A stretch of DNA of 64,000 nucleotides from Roseiarcus sp963832305 (GTDB lineage Bacteria > Pseudomonadota > Alphaproteobacteria > Rhizobiales > Beijerinckiaceae), in NCBI GenBank assembly GCA_963832305.1, contig CAWHTU010000027.1, positions 94,391-158,390 on the forward strand, written 5' to 3'. The notes below the pieces were generated by a model. That model saw only the letters and a list, made by a program, of their open reading frames with translations, searched no databases and was not told the DNA's origin. The position numbers and the translations under genes were made by a program. Below, piece by piece: positions 42,569 to 51,593 of this stretch; position 1 is the first letter of the stretch; each line of letters starts with the position of its first letter.

Positions 42569-43549
42569 TTACGTCGTCGTCGCCTTGAACTTGCTCATCA
42601 GGTAGGGGCCCGACCGGACGGGCGGATATTTCGGCCGTTCGCCGCGCTCAAGGCAGGCGTCGAGCGCGACGATCTCCGCGTCCCAATTCGGCTGATGAAA
42701 GAAGGCAAGCGACTGGCGGCGTTCGAGGCCCCCGTCCTGGGGGATCACGACCCGGTGCAGGGTCGAGGTCCAGCGGTCGTTTGTCCAGCGCGCCATAAGG
42801 TCGCCGATATTGACGACGAAGGCGCCCGGAGGCGCGACAACCTCGACCCATCGGCCGCCTGGCGCGAGAATTTCAAGCCCTCTCGAGCCCGGCTGCGGCA
42901 AAAGGATCGTGAGACTGCCGTAGTCCGTATGCGCCCCGGCGCGGAGCCGCCCAGCCTCCGGCGAGGCCGGGAGCGCCGGATAGTTGAGGGCCCGGAGCGC
43001 GCTCACCGGCGCGTCGATGAACGGGGCGAAGAAGTCCTCGTGCAGCCTGAGCGCGGCGGCGAAAGCGCGCATGATGCGCGCAGCGAGGCCCTCCATCGCG
43101 CGATAGTAGGCTCGCCAGGCCTCGCGGAAGCCCTCTGGCAAATCCGGCCAGATTGTCGGCGCGAAGCAGAAGTCGAGCGCCTCGCGGTCGGCGAGCCCGT
43201 CAGGCGCGCGTTCCGGACCGCCGTTGAAGCTCTCTTTCTGGTCGGGCGGCGCGTCAACTCCACGCGAGCGGGCGAGCAATTCGGTCTCCGGCGCGAGATA
43301 ACCGTACGGATAGCCCGGATATGGCGCGGAAGCGGCGCGCTTATGCTCGAGCGGCAGGGCGAAAAAGGCTTCAGCCTTCTTCCAGATCGCTTCGATCGTC
43401 TCGTCCGGCAGCCCGTGGCCGGAGAGCGCGAGGAACCCGGTCCCGCGGCAAATCGCGTCGACCCCGGCGGCGAGCGCGCGCCTCTCGTCGGAAGCGGCCG
43501 TTTCGAACCGGGCAAGGTCGAAGACGGGAATGGGAGGGTCGCGGCTCAC
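42569..43549 (-). CDS. 2-oxoglutarate/Fe(II)-dependent dioxygenase, isopenicillin N synthase family
   Basis: Cytosolic oxygenase of 326 residues from GTG at 43549. The jelly-roll iron site is His207-x-Asp209 in GAHTDYGSLTIL with distal His265 in TSTLHRV. Arg278-x-Ser280 in RRQSLAFFH binds the co-substrate carboxylate. The DIOX N-terminal region (IPVFDLARF through GFLALSGHGL) is present. Bacterial members act on varied small molecules; the substrate here is unknown. The open frame extends to 43684, but only the part from GTG has family sequence. It is divergent from the ABC transporter. Confidence 0.88.
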   Translation of the reverse strand: MSRDPPIPVFDLARFETAASDERRALAAGVDAICRGTGFLALSGHGLPDETIEAIWKKAEAFFALPLEHKRAASAPYPGYPYGYLAPETELLARSRGVDAPPDQKESFNGGPERAPDGLADREALDFCFAPTIWPDLPEGFREAWRAYYRAMEGLAARIMRAFAAALRLHEDFFAPFIDAPVSALRALNYPALPASPEAGRLRAGAHTDYGSLTILLPQPGSRGLEILAPGGRWVEVVAPPGAFVVNIGDLMARWTNDRWTSTLHRVVIPQDGGLERRQSLAFFHQPNWDAEIVALDACLERGERPKYPPVRSGPYLMSKFKATTT

Positions 43550-43782
43550 GGCGTACGGAGCGTAACGGCCGCCTCGGCGCCTTGGCAATGCGTCAAGGTC
43601 GCAATCAGCCGAAGCCGCCGGCTGTCGTGAAGCCGTCACAAGCCCCCCGCATGGGATCCTCTCAACGGGCTGGTCAGATAGCAATTTCCGATTGCCTCCG
43701 CCGCGGCAAAGTGTTTGAGGTTTTCAGGCCTCCGTCCGGCTCCCGTAATCGCCCGCCTCATCCCGCCAAGCGGAAGTCGCCG

Positions 43783-45513
43783 ATGCTTCGCCTGAACACG
43801 TTTGTCTCCGCCGGGCGCCGCGTCCTTCCGAATCAGTGGGACCTGGTCGCGTTCGCCGCAATTCTGGCCGTGCTGACGGCGGTCGCCCGCACTTATCATG
43901 GCATTTCCGCGCCTTTGCCGGCGCCGAGCGAATCGCCGATCACGCTCGACTATTGGCAGTTGCCCTACTACGCGTTCCGAACCACGCTGCGCATGTTCGC
44001 AGCGCTTGCCGCCTCGCTCGTCTTCACCTTCACGTACGCGACGCTCGCAGCCAAGAGCCGGCGGGCGGAGATGGTGCTGATCCCGGTGCTCGACATCCTG
44101 CAGTCGGTGCCGATCCTCGGCTTTCTGTCCTTCACCGTGACCTTCTTCCTCGGCCTCTTCCCAGGCAACACCCTGGGCGCGGAACTGGCGGCCATCTTCG
44201 CCATCTTCACCAGCCAGGCGTGGAACATGGCCTTCTCGTTCTACCAGTCGCTGCGCACCGTGCCGCGGGATCTTGAGGAGGTTGCCCGCGGCTTCCGGCT
44301 CACCGGCTGGCAGAAGTTCTGGCAGCTCGAAGCGCCGTTCGCGATGCCGGGCCTGATCTGGAACACCATGATGTCGATGTCGGGCGGCTGGTTTTTCGTC
44401 GTCGCCTCCGAGGCCATCACGGTCGGCGACACGACCATCGCGCTGCCGGGAGTCGGCTCATACATCGCCAAGGCGAACAACGAGGGCAACTGGTCGGCCA
44501 TCGGGGCCGCGGTGCTGACAATGGGCATCGTCATCCTCCTTTACGACCAGCTGCTGTTCCGCCCGATCGTCGCCTGGGCGGCGAAGTTCCGGGTCGAGCT
44601 TTCGGTCAGTCAGGACGTGGAGTCTTCCTGGGTGCTGAGCCTCATCAAGCGCACGCACTGGCTGCGCCTCGGCGTCACCCCGGTCCTCGCCGCCTTGCGC
44701 AGCGCGAGCCTGCTCCCGCTGCGTTTCCCGAGCGCAGCGTCGCCGCGAAGCCGCTCCTCCGAAGGACCGTCGCGACTTCTTGACGCCATCTGGATCGTCG
44801 CCATCATCGCCGTGGCGGCCTGGGCTGGGTGGCTCACCATTTCCTATATCGCGACCGAACTGGACTGGAGCGAGGTCGGGCGCGTCTTCGTCCTGACGTT
44901 CTACACCCTCATCCGCGTCGTCGTGCTGATGGCGCTCGCGACGGCGGTCTGGGTGCCGGTCAGCGTGTGGATCGGTCTGAGGCCGCGCTGGGCGGAAGCC
45001 GTTCAGCCGATCGCCCAGTTCCTGGCCGCGTTCCCCGTCAACCTGTTGTTCGGCGCCGCGGTCAGTCTGGTGCTCATGTTCAACCTGAACCCGAACATAT
45101 GGCTGAGCCCGCTGATCGTCTTCGGCACCCAATGGTATATCGTGTTCAACACGATCGGCGGCGCGGCCGCCTTTCCCAATGACCTGCGCGAAGCGGTAGC
45201 GAATTTCCGGATCCGCGGCTGGCGCTGGTGGACTCAAGTCATCATTCCAGCGGTCGCCCCCTATTATCTGACCGGCGCAATCACCGCATCCGGCGGCTCG
45301 TGGAACGCCTCGATCGTCGCCGAATACGTGAAGTGGAAGGACCATACGGTCGTCGCCGACGGCGTCGGATCCTATATCGCCCAGGCGACCGACAAGGGCG
45401 ACTTTCCGCGCATCGTGCTCGGCGTCGCAGTGATGTCGCTGTTCGTGACGCTATTCAATCGCTTGTTCTGGCGCAGGCTGTACGCCCTTGCGGAGCGGCA
45501 GCTGCGGCTTTGA
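43783..45513 (+). CDS. ABC transporter permease, fused double BPD domain (NitT/TauT type)
   Basis: Membrane protein of 576 residues built from two binding-protein-dependent permease halves. Each half has an EAA-type coupling loop: LEEVARGFRLTGWQKFWQLEAPFAMPG in the first and LREAVANFRIRGWRWWTQVIIPAVAP in the second. A soluble linker lies at about residues 270-320. It resembles SsuC/TauC/NrtB permeases for sulfonates, nitrate or similar anions. The ATP-binding gene follows after 29 bp. No substrate-binding protein is adjacent, so the substrate remains open. The ATG at 43783 follows GGAAG; the frame is open further upstream without conserved sequence. Confidence 0.88.
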   Translation: MLRLNTFVSAGRRVLPNQWDLVAFAAILAVLTAVARTYHGISAPLPAPSESPITLDYWQLPYYAFRTTLRMFAALAASLVFTFTYATLAAKSRRAEMVLIPVLDILQSVPILGFLSFTVTFFLGLFPGNTLGAELAAIFAIFTSQAWNMAFSFYQSLRTVPRDLEEVARGFRLTGWQKFWQLEAPFAMPGLIWNTMMSMSGGWFFVVASEAITVGDTTIALPGVGSYIAKANNEGNWSAIGAAVLTMGIVILLYDQLLFRPIVAWAAKFRVELSVSQDVESSWVLSLIKRTHWLRLGVTPVLAALRSASLLPLRFPSAASPRSRSSEGPSRLLDAIWIVAIIAVAAWAGWLTISYIATELDWSEVGRVFVLTFYTLIRVVVLMALATAVWVPVSVWIGLRPRWAEAVQPIAQFLAAFPVNLLFGAAVSLVLMFNLNPNIWLSPLIVFGTQWYIVFNTIGGAAAFPNDLREAVANFRIRGWRWWTQVIIPAVAPYYLTGAITASGGSWNASIVAEYVKWKDHTVVADGVGSYIAQATDKGDFPRIVLGVAVMSLFVTLFNRLFWRRLYALAERQLRL

Positions 45514-45542
45514 CGCCCTGGCATCATCGAGGAGCTTTGCTC

Positions 45543-46860
45543 ATGTTGGACCCAGCCGTAACGACGCTGCTCAAGGTCGAAAAGGTGAGCCAGGTCTTTT
45601 CGACCGGATCGGGCGAGACCCGCGCGCCGGTATTGAGCGACGTGTCGCTAAGTCTGAAGACCGGCGAGATCGTCGCCCTGCTTGGCCGCTCGGGATCGGG
45701 CAAGTCGACGCTTTTGCGCCTGATCGCGGGACTGACGCGCCCGACCGAGGGGACGGTCACGATCTCGGGCGAACCGGTGAACGGCCCGGCCAAAGAGGTC
45801 GCGATGGTCTTCCAGAGCTTCGCCCTTTTTCCTTGGCTCGATGTGCTCGACAACGTCGAAATCGGGCCGCGCGCCAACGGCGTGCCACTCGATGAGACGC
45901 GCAAGCGCGCGCTCAAGGCGATCGACACCATCGGGCTCGACGGCTTCGAGTTCGGCCTATCCGAAGGAATTGTCGGGCGGGATGCGCCAGCGCGTCGGCT
46001 TTGCCCGCGCCCTCGTGATGCAGCCGAAGATCCTTTTGATGGACGAACCGTTCTCGGCGCTCGACGTGCTCACCGCCGAAACCCTGCGCACCGATCTGCT
46101 CGACCTGTGGCAGGACGGGCGCATTCCGATCAAAGCCATTCTGATGGTCACCCACAACATCGAAGAAGCGGTGCTGATGGCCGACCGGATTCTCGTTCTC
46201 GCGTCAAACCCCGGCCGGATCGCGTCCGAGATCGCAGTCACCCTTCCGCACCCGCGCGATCGGCTTGACCCGAACTTTCGCGAACTCGTCGACAGGATCT
46301 ATGCGTTGATGACGCAGAGGCCGGACACGACAAAACCGGCGGCGCGCGAAGCCGCCGCGGCGGCGATGGGGCTCGGGCTCGCGCTTCCGCGCGTATCGAC
46401 CAACTCGCTCGCCGGTATGCTGGAGGAGATCGCCGCCCCACCCTACAACGGCAAAGCGGACCTGCCCCATCTCGCCGACTCGCTCCAGCTCGAGATCGAC
46501 GAATTGTTTCCGCTCGGCGAGACCCTGCAATTGCTGCGCCTGTCGGAATTCGAGGACGCCGACATCAAACTGACGCCGCTCGGCCAGCGGTTCGTCGATA
46601 TGGACGTCGACCAGCGCAAAAAGGTGTTCGGCGACCAGGTCCTTGCCCATATCCCGCTCGCCTCCCACATCAAGCGGGTCCTCGACGAGCGCCCGTCGCA
46701 CAGAGCGCCCGCCACCCGCTTCCGCGAGGAACTCGAGGATTATATGAGCGAGGACTACGCCGAACGGACCTTGCGGGCGATCATCAATCTCGGTCGCTAC
46801 GGGGAGTTGTTCGCCTACGACGAAAACAGCCAGACCTTCAGCTACGAGAATCCGCAATAG
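45543..46860 (+). pseudogene. ABC transporter ATP-binding protein with AAA-associated C-terminal domain, +1 frameshift
   Basis: The first part (45543 to about 45951) has the Walker A motif LLGRSGSGKSTLL and the Q-loop MVFQSFALFPWL. The second part, in another frame, has the signature LSGGMRQRVGFARAL, Walker B ILLMDEPFSALD and the H-loop VTHNIEEAV. Removing one T from GAGTTCGG at 45951-45952 gives GFESAYPKELSGGM in one frame of about 438 residues. A C-terminal AAA-associated domain (about the last 130 residues, SLAGMLEEIAAPPYNGKADL through NLGRYGELF) is attached. Co-transcribed with the double permease. Consensus error is quite possible, since both parts look fully conserved. Confidence 0.88.
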
Positions 46861-46884
46861 CGACCGCGATCCCGCTCCTGAGGT

Positions 46885-46926
46885 TTGACTTGTTGCGTTT
46901 TATGCGCTGCAATATAGATATTGCAG
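46885..46926 (+). promoter_or_regulatory. gltA promoter region with a palindrome
   Basis: TTGACT at 46885-46890 is a good -35 box. TGCAAT, 17 bp further on, is a possible -10. Over that -10 lies a perfect inverted repeat, CTGCAATAT-AG-ATATTGCAG (46907-46926), 35 bp before the gltA ATG. A repressor there would block RNA polymerase. The regulator is unknown. Confidence 0.65.
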
Positions 46927-46961
46927 TGCAAGAGCGGCTTTGAGCCTAAGGGAGACGCTCG

Positions 46962-48302
46962 ATGACACCGACTTCCGCCACCCTCGCCGTCGACGACAAA
47001 CCGGTCGAGAAGCCGCGGCCAGCCGTCGCCACCCTGACCATCGGCCAGAAATCCGTCGAGCTGCCGATCAAGAGCGGCACGATCGGCCCCTCGGTCGTCG
47101 ACATCGGCAAGCTCTACGCCCAGACCGGCATGTTCACCTACGACCCCGGGTTCACCTCGACCGCGAGCACCGAATCCAAGATCACCTACATCGACGGCGA
47201 CGAGGGTGTTCTTCTATACCGCGGCTATCCGATCGACGAACTCGCCGAGCACGGCGATTTCCTCGAAACCTGCTACCTGCTCCTTTACGGCGAACTGCCC
47301 ACCACGGCGCAGAAGGCCGACTTCGACTATCGCGTAACCCGGCACACGATGGTCCACGAGCAGATGAACCGGTTCTTCAACGGCTTTCGACGCGACGCGC
47401 ATCCGATGTCGGTGATGGTGGCCTGCGTCGGCGCGCTCGCCGCTTTCTACCACGACTCCACCGACATCACGGATCCGTGGCAGCGCGAGGTCGCCTCAAT
47501 CCGCATGATCGCGAAAATGCCGACGCTCGCGGCGATGGCCTTCAAATACACGATCGGCCAGCCCTTCGTGTATCCGAAGAACGAGCTCGACTACGCTTCA
47601 AATTTCCTGCGGATGTGCTTCTCGGTCCCCTGCGAAGAATACAAGGCCAACGCGGTGCTGGCGCGGGCGCTCGACCGCATCTTCATCCTGCACGCCGATC
47701 ACGAGCAGAACGCCTCGACATCGACAGTGCGCCTGGCGGGGTCCTCCGGCGCCAACCCGTTCGCCTGCATCGCCGCCGGCATCGCCTGCCTCTGGGGTCC
47801 GGCGCACGGCGGCGCCAACGAGGCGGCGCTTAAAATGCTGGGCGAGATCGGACGAGTTGAAAACATCCCCAAGTTCATCGCCAAGGCCAAGGACAAGAAC
47901 GATTCGTTCCGGCTGATGGGCTTCGGCCATCGGGTTTACAAGAACTACGATCCGCGCGCCAAGATCATGCAGAAGACGGCGCACGAGGTGCTGAACGAGC
48001 TAGGCGTCAAGGACGACCCGCTGCTCGACGTGGCGATCGAGCTCGAGCGGATCGCTCTGCACGATGACTATTTCATCGAGAAGAAACTCTATCCCAATAT
48101 CGACTTCTATTCCGGCATCACATTGAAGGCGATGGGCTTCCCGACCGACATGTTCACCGTGCTGTTCGCGGTCGCGCGCACCGTCGGCTGGATCGCCCAG
48201 TGGAAGGAAATGATCGTCGATCCGGAGCAGAAGATCGGCCGTCCGCGCCAGCTCTACACTGGTTCGCCGCTGCGCGAATATAAGCCGATGGGCAACCGGT
48301 GA
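46962..48302 (+). CDS. gltA: citrate synthase
   Basis: Condenses acetyl-CoA and oxaloacetate to citrate at the entry of the TCA cycle. At 446 residues it is the type II (NADH-sensitive, hexameric) length. LHADHEQNAS and GFGHRVYKNYDPRA supply the catalytic histidines, and the Asp lies in the C-terminal NIDFYSGI block. The N-terminal beta-barrel region ELPIKSGTIGPSVVDI is typical. The ATG at 46962 follows AAGGGAGA. In many relatives gltA borders lpxB, as it does here (1.2 kb away, opposite strand). Confidence 0.97.
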   Translation: MTPTSATLAVDDKPVEKPRPAVATLTIGQKSVELPIKSGTIGPSVVDIGKLYAQTGMFTYDPGFTSTASTESKITYIDGDEGVLLYRGYPIDELAEHGDFLETCYLLLYGELPTTAQKADFDYRVTRHTMVHEQMNRFFNGFRRDAHPMSVMVACVGALAAFYHDSTDITDPWQREVASIRMIAKMPTLAAMAFKYTIGQPFVYPKNELDYASNFLRMCFSVPCEEYKANAVLARALDRIFILHADHEQNASTSTVRLAGSSGANPFACIAAGIACLWGPAHGGANEAALKMLGEIGRVENIPKFIAKAKDKNDSFRLMGFGHRVYKNYDPRAKIMQKTAHEVLNELGVKDDPLLDVAIELERIALHDDYFIEKKLYPNIDFYSGITLKAMGFPTDMFTVLFAVARTVGWIAQWKEMIVDPEQKIGRPRQLYTGSPLREYKPMGNR

Positions 48303-48582
48303 GGGAACTGGCCGGTTGGCGAACTCCTCGTGCGTCGCCGGCCAAACGAACTAACCTGGGCGAGGCACATCAATAGGCGCCGGCCAACCCGGAGCCTCGG
48401 CGATCATCCCCGCCGTCGCCCATGCGATCTTCGCCGCGACCGGCGAGCGCTCGCGCCGGATGCCCGTCGATCCCGGAGGCGCTAAAGGAACGGGCGCGGG
48501 CCGGTCACGGTTGCGCCGTGAACATCGGTTTGAATGACGGGGTTCGGAACAGTCCGAAACTTCGGGTGGAGGGAGAATTCAG

Positions 48583-49005
48583 ATGATTCGCAAGGCGAAG
48601 GCGGTTTGGCATGGGACAGGCCGCGACGGCAGCGGCAATCTTTCAAGCGATTCCGGAATTCTGGCGGCCGCGCCCTATTCCTTCAAAACCCGGTTCGAGA
48701 ACGAGAAGGGGACGAATCCCGAGGAGCTAATCGCTGCGGCGCACGCCGGCTGCTTCACGATGGCGCTCGCCTTCGGGATGCAAATGGCGGGCTTGAACCC
48801 GGCCGAGCTCACGACCGAGGCCGCGGTCACGCTCGAACCAGAAGGCCAGGGTTTCAAGATCAGCAAGTCGGCTCTCACCCTGCGCGCCAAGGTCCCGAAC
48901 CTGGACGAGGCGAAATTCATGGAGCTGGCGAAGGGCGCCGAGAAGAACTGCCCGGTCTCCAAGGTCTTGAACGCCGAGATAACGCTGGACGCCAAGCTCG
49001 TTTGA
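48583..49005 (+). CDS. osmC: OsmC family peroxiredoxin
   Basis: Small thiol peroxidase of 140 residues against organic hydroperoxides. Cys57 in AHAGCFTMAL and Cys123 in KNCPVSKVLN form the reactive pair. The N-terminus (RKAKAVWHGTGRDGSGNLSS) matches OsmC rather than Ohr. The ATG follows GGAGGGAGA. It is a single gene between gltA and the lpxB end of the envelope operon. Confidence 0.92.
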   Translation: MIRKAKAVWHGTGRDGSGNLSSDSGILAAAPYSFKTRFENEKGTNPEELIAAAHAGCFTMALAFGMQMAGLNPAELTTEAAVTLEPEGQGFKISKSALTLRAKVPNLDEAKFMELAKGAEKNCPVSKVLNAEITLDAKLV

Positions 49006-49512
49006 GTCCCGTTGTCCGGCTCGCCGATCGGGAAGCTGCTGCTCCGCCCGCGCGCCGTGCTCACCGTTTTGGCGCGCGGCCGTGGCAGCGGCAATCCCCC
49101 ATCCGCGAGCGCCGGCGAAGGCGCGCGAAGGCGGCGTGCTCGACGCTGGCGATTTCTCTGTCGCCCAGGCGCCAAGGCGGATGACATCGCGAGGCTCATC
49201 CGCGACTTCGTGACCGTTTGAGGCGACCGGGGATGCTCGGAGCGACAATCTTTTGCAGAAAATCAGAAATTAGATTAGACTGCCCCCATGAGCGATCCTG
49301 CCCCGCATTCCGAGACCACTGGCCGCCGTTGCGGCGTCCCTGACGTGCAAGAAAAGTCGTCCGCCCGTTCGAGCCACGCAATCCATTGAAAACTCTCGAT
49401 TCGGACGAGAGAATCCAAGAAAATCCAAGAAAATCCAACCCTCGTAAGTGGCGGTCTTGACCGCGATAGGGCCGCGAACAAGGAAACCCAAGCGGGGGCG
49501 ACGAGCCCCCGG
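49006..49512. other. 507-bp region between osmC and lpxB
   Basis: Between convergent gene ends; no gene could be supported. It contains a small 10-bp tandem repeat near 49411. Codon pattern and hydropathy of the short open frames here look random. Confidence 0.55.
49411..49438. repeat. three copies of a 10-bp repeat
   Basis: GAATCCAAGA, AAATCCAAGA and AAATCCAACC lie head to tail from 49411, one helical turn apart. Confidence 0.7.
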
Positions 49513-50727
49513 TCAAAGTCGTTCGCGCCGGGCGCCGTCGATCAACGCGCTCGAAAGGCTCGGCTCGCAGGCGCGCGCTTCGATCGTCTCGAGAATCGCG
49601 CGCGCGGCGTGGGCGCTGGGCGCGCCGCCGTCGGAAAGGCTCATCAGCCCGTCGAGCCGTGACAGGGCGTCGAGCTGAGCCGCCCGCGCCGCGCCGTCGC
49701 GAACGATGTCTGCGAGCGCCGCGCCCAGCGCGGCCGGCGTGCAGTCCCGCTGCAGGAACTCGGGAATCGCCCGCTCGCCAAGGATGAGGTTGGGCAACAG
49801 GATCGAGGGGACCTTGATCAGGTATTTGAGCTGCTCCTCGACCAGCGAGACCTTGTAGGCGCCGAGCATCGGAACGCCGGCAAGCGCGAGTTCGAGCGTG
49901 ACGGTGCCCGACGCCGCGAGGCCGGCGCGAGCAGTGCGAAACGCGGCGCATTTGGCGTCGTCGCCGAGCACGATTTCCGTCGGCTCAGGCCATCGCGCGG
50001 CAAGCGCGCGCACGTCGCCCTCAACATGCGGCAGCGTCGGCAGCACCGCCGTGAACGGGCCGACAGATTGGCGCAGCGCGGCAAGCGCGCCGCCGAAGTC
50101 TGCCATCAGCCGGCGGACTTCCGAGCGGCGTGACCCGGGCAGGACAGCGATGAGCGGCGGCGGCGCGTCGCGGCGGCGCGCCTCGTCCGCGTTGGGCCGC
50201 AAGGCGCCAAGACGCTCGATCAGCGGGTGGCCGACGTAAACGCAGCGCGGCCCATTCAGCCGCCGATAGGCCTCGGGCTCGAAGGGCAAGAGCGCCAGCA
50301 CGCAATCGACATAGGCTTGCATCGCTTTCGCCCGGCCGGGCCGCCAGGCCCAGACGCTCGGAGAGACATAGTTGACGATGGGCAACTTCGGCAGCGCCGC
50401 GCGGACGCGGCGGGCGACGCGGTGGGTGAAGTCAGGGCTATCGATAATGACGAGCGCATCCGGCCGCGCGGCGATAATCGCCTCGGCGGTCCGACGGATG
50501 TGCGCGATGAGCCTCGGAAGCCGGGCCAGCACCGGCAGGATGCCCATCACCGCGATGTCGCTGATCGGAAACAGGCTCTTGAGGCCCTCAGCCTCCATCG
50601 CTTCGCCGCCGACGCCCAAGAAGGCGACCTCGCCCGCGCGCGCATCACGGAGCGCGCGCATGAGCTTGCCGCCGAGCTGGTCCCCCGAGTGCTCGCCGGC
50701 AACCAGCGCGACCCCCAAAGAACTCAT
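49513..50727 (-). CDS. lpxB: lipid-A-disaccharide synthase
   Basis: Family GT19 glycosyltransferase of 404 residues that joins lipid X and UDP-2,3-diacylglucosamine into the lipid A disaccharide at the inner membrane. VALVAGEHSGDQLGG, GVGGEAMEAEGLKSLFPI, NYVSPSVWAWRPGRAK, YVGHPLIE, AVLPGSRRSEV and ASGTVTLELALAGVPML are diagnostic. It overlaps lpxI by four bases (ATGA). Last gene of the envelope operon. Confidence 0.96.
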   Translation of the reverse strand: MSSLGVALVAGEHSGDQLGGKLMRALRDARAGEVAFLGVGGEAMEAEGLKSLFPISDIAVMGILPVLARLPRLIAHIRRTAEAIIAARPDALVIIDSPDFTHRVARRVRAALPKLPIVNYVSPSVWAWRPGRAKAMQAYVDCVLALLPFEPEAYRRLNGPRCVYVGHPLIERLGALRPNADEARRRDAPPPLIAVLPGSRRSEVRRLMADFGGALAALRQSVGPFTAVLPTLPHVEGDVRALAARWPEPTEIVLGDDAKCAAFRTARAGLAASGTVTLELALAGVPMLGAYKVSLVEEQLKYLIKVPSILLPNLILGERAIPEFLQRDCTPAALGAALADIVRDGAARAAQLDALSRLDGLMSLSDGGAPSAHAARAILETIEARACEPSLSSALIDGARRERL

Positions 50728-51593
50728 CGCGCCGCGCCCGCCGAAGCGAAGCCGGCGACGAACAGGCCGGCCGCGTCGGCTTGACGCGACAGGCGTTCGC
50801 GCTCGACGATGAGCACGCGGCCCGCCGCGACCGCCGCGCCGCGAAGTTGCGCCTTGGCCGCGGCTTCGATCGTCTTCGGGCCGATCGCTGGCATGTCGAG
50901 CCTCAGATCTTGCCCGCGCTTGGGCGCTTTCACGAGCACCCCAACCTGTCCGGCGAAGCGCAGTCGTCCGTTGGCGCGCATCTCGGCGACACGGGCGAGC
51001 ATCGCATCGGTGCCTTCGGCCGCCTCGATCGCAAGCACCCGACCGGCGGCGACGACGGCGCCCTGCCCCGCGTCGAAACTCGACAAGGCCTCGATGAGGC
51101 GGGCGCCGAGCGCAATCTCGGTTTCATCCTCCGGCGACGGCGCGCGCCCGCCAAACGGACCAACCGGCGCAAGCAGGCGGGGCGCAACATCCTGGGCGCC
51201 GATAACGCGGATCCCCTCGCGCTCAATAATTGCGGCCAGGCCGACGAGAAGCCCGTTGTCGCCGCGACGGAACAGTCGCGCCAGCCCCGCCGCGCGCTTC
51301 ACCGCCCCCCAATCGAGCTTGATGTCGGCGAACTCGGGTCTCGCCATCGCGCCGATGATCACCATCTCGGCGACGGCGCGCGCGTGCAACGCCGCGAACA
51401 GCTTGCCGACCTCGCCCATGCGGACCCAGACGTGAGGGTAGGCTTCAATGGCCGAATCGGTCGCGCCTACGACGCCAACGAGAAACGGCTCGCGGCCTGC
51501 CCGGCGCGCCTCCTCTGCGACCTCGAGCGGAAATGCGCCCGCCCCGCAGAGGATCGCCAGAGGCGGCCCTGAGACGGCGGCCGGACCGCTCAC
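50724..51593 (-). CDS. lpxI: UDP-2,3-diacylglucosamine diphosphatase, LpxI type
   Basis: Hydrolyses UDP-2,3-diacylglucosamine to lipid X. This is the LpxI form used by alphaproteobacteria in place of LpxH. It has 289 residues. The N-terminal LAILCGAGAFPLEVAEEARRAG and the C-terminal VLVKAPKRGQDLRLDMPAIGPKTIEAA, with its catalytic Asp, match LpxI. It lies between lpxA and lpxB with ATGA overlaps on both sides. Confidence 0.94.
   Translation of the reverse strand: MSGPAAVSGPPLAILCGAGAFPLEVAEEARRAGREPFLVGVVGATDSAIEAYPHVWVRMGEVGKLFAALHARAVAEMVIIGAMARPEFADIKLDWGAVKRAAGLARLFRRGDNGLLVGLAAIIEREGIRVIGAQDVAPRLLAPVGPFGGRAPSPEDETEIALGARLIEALSSFDAGQGAVVAAGRVLAIEAAEGTDAMLARVAEMRANGRLRFAGQVGVLVKAPKRGQDLRLDMPAIGPKTIEAAAKAQLRGAAVAAGRVLIVERERLSRQADAAGLFVAGFASAGAAR

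Noticed and set aside
48303..48355. Possible gltA terminator hairpin (GGCCGGTTGGCGA with TCGCCGGCC)
   Set aside because: The stem needs a three-base bulge and no T-run follows; too weak to list.
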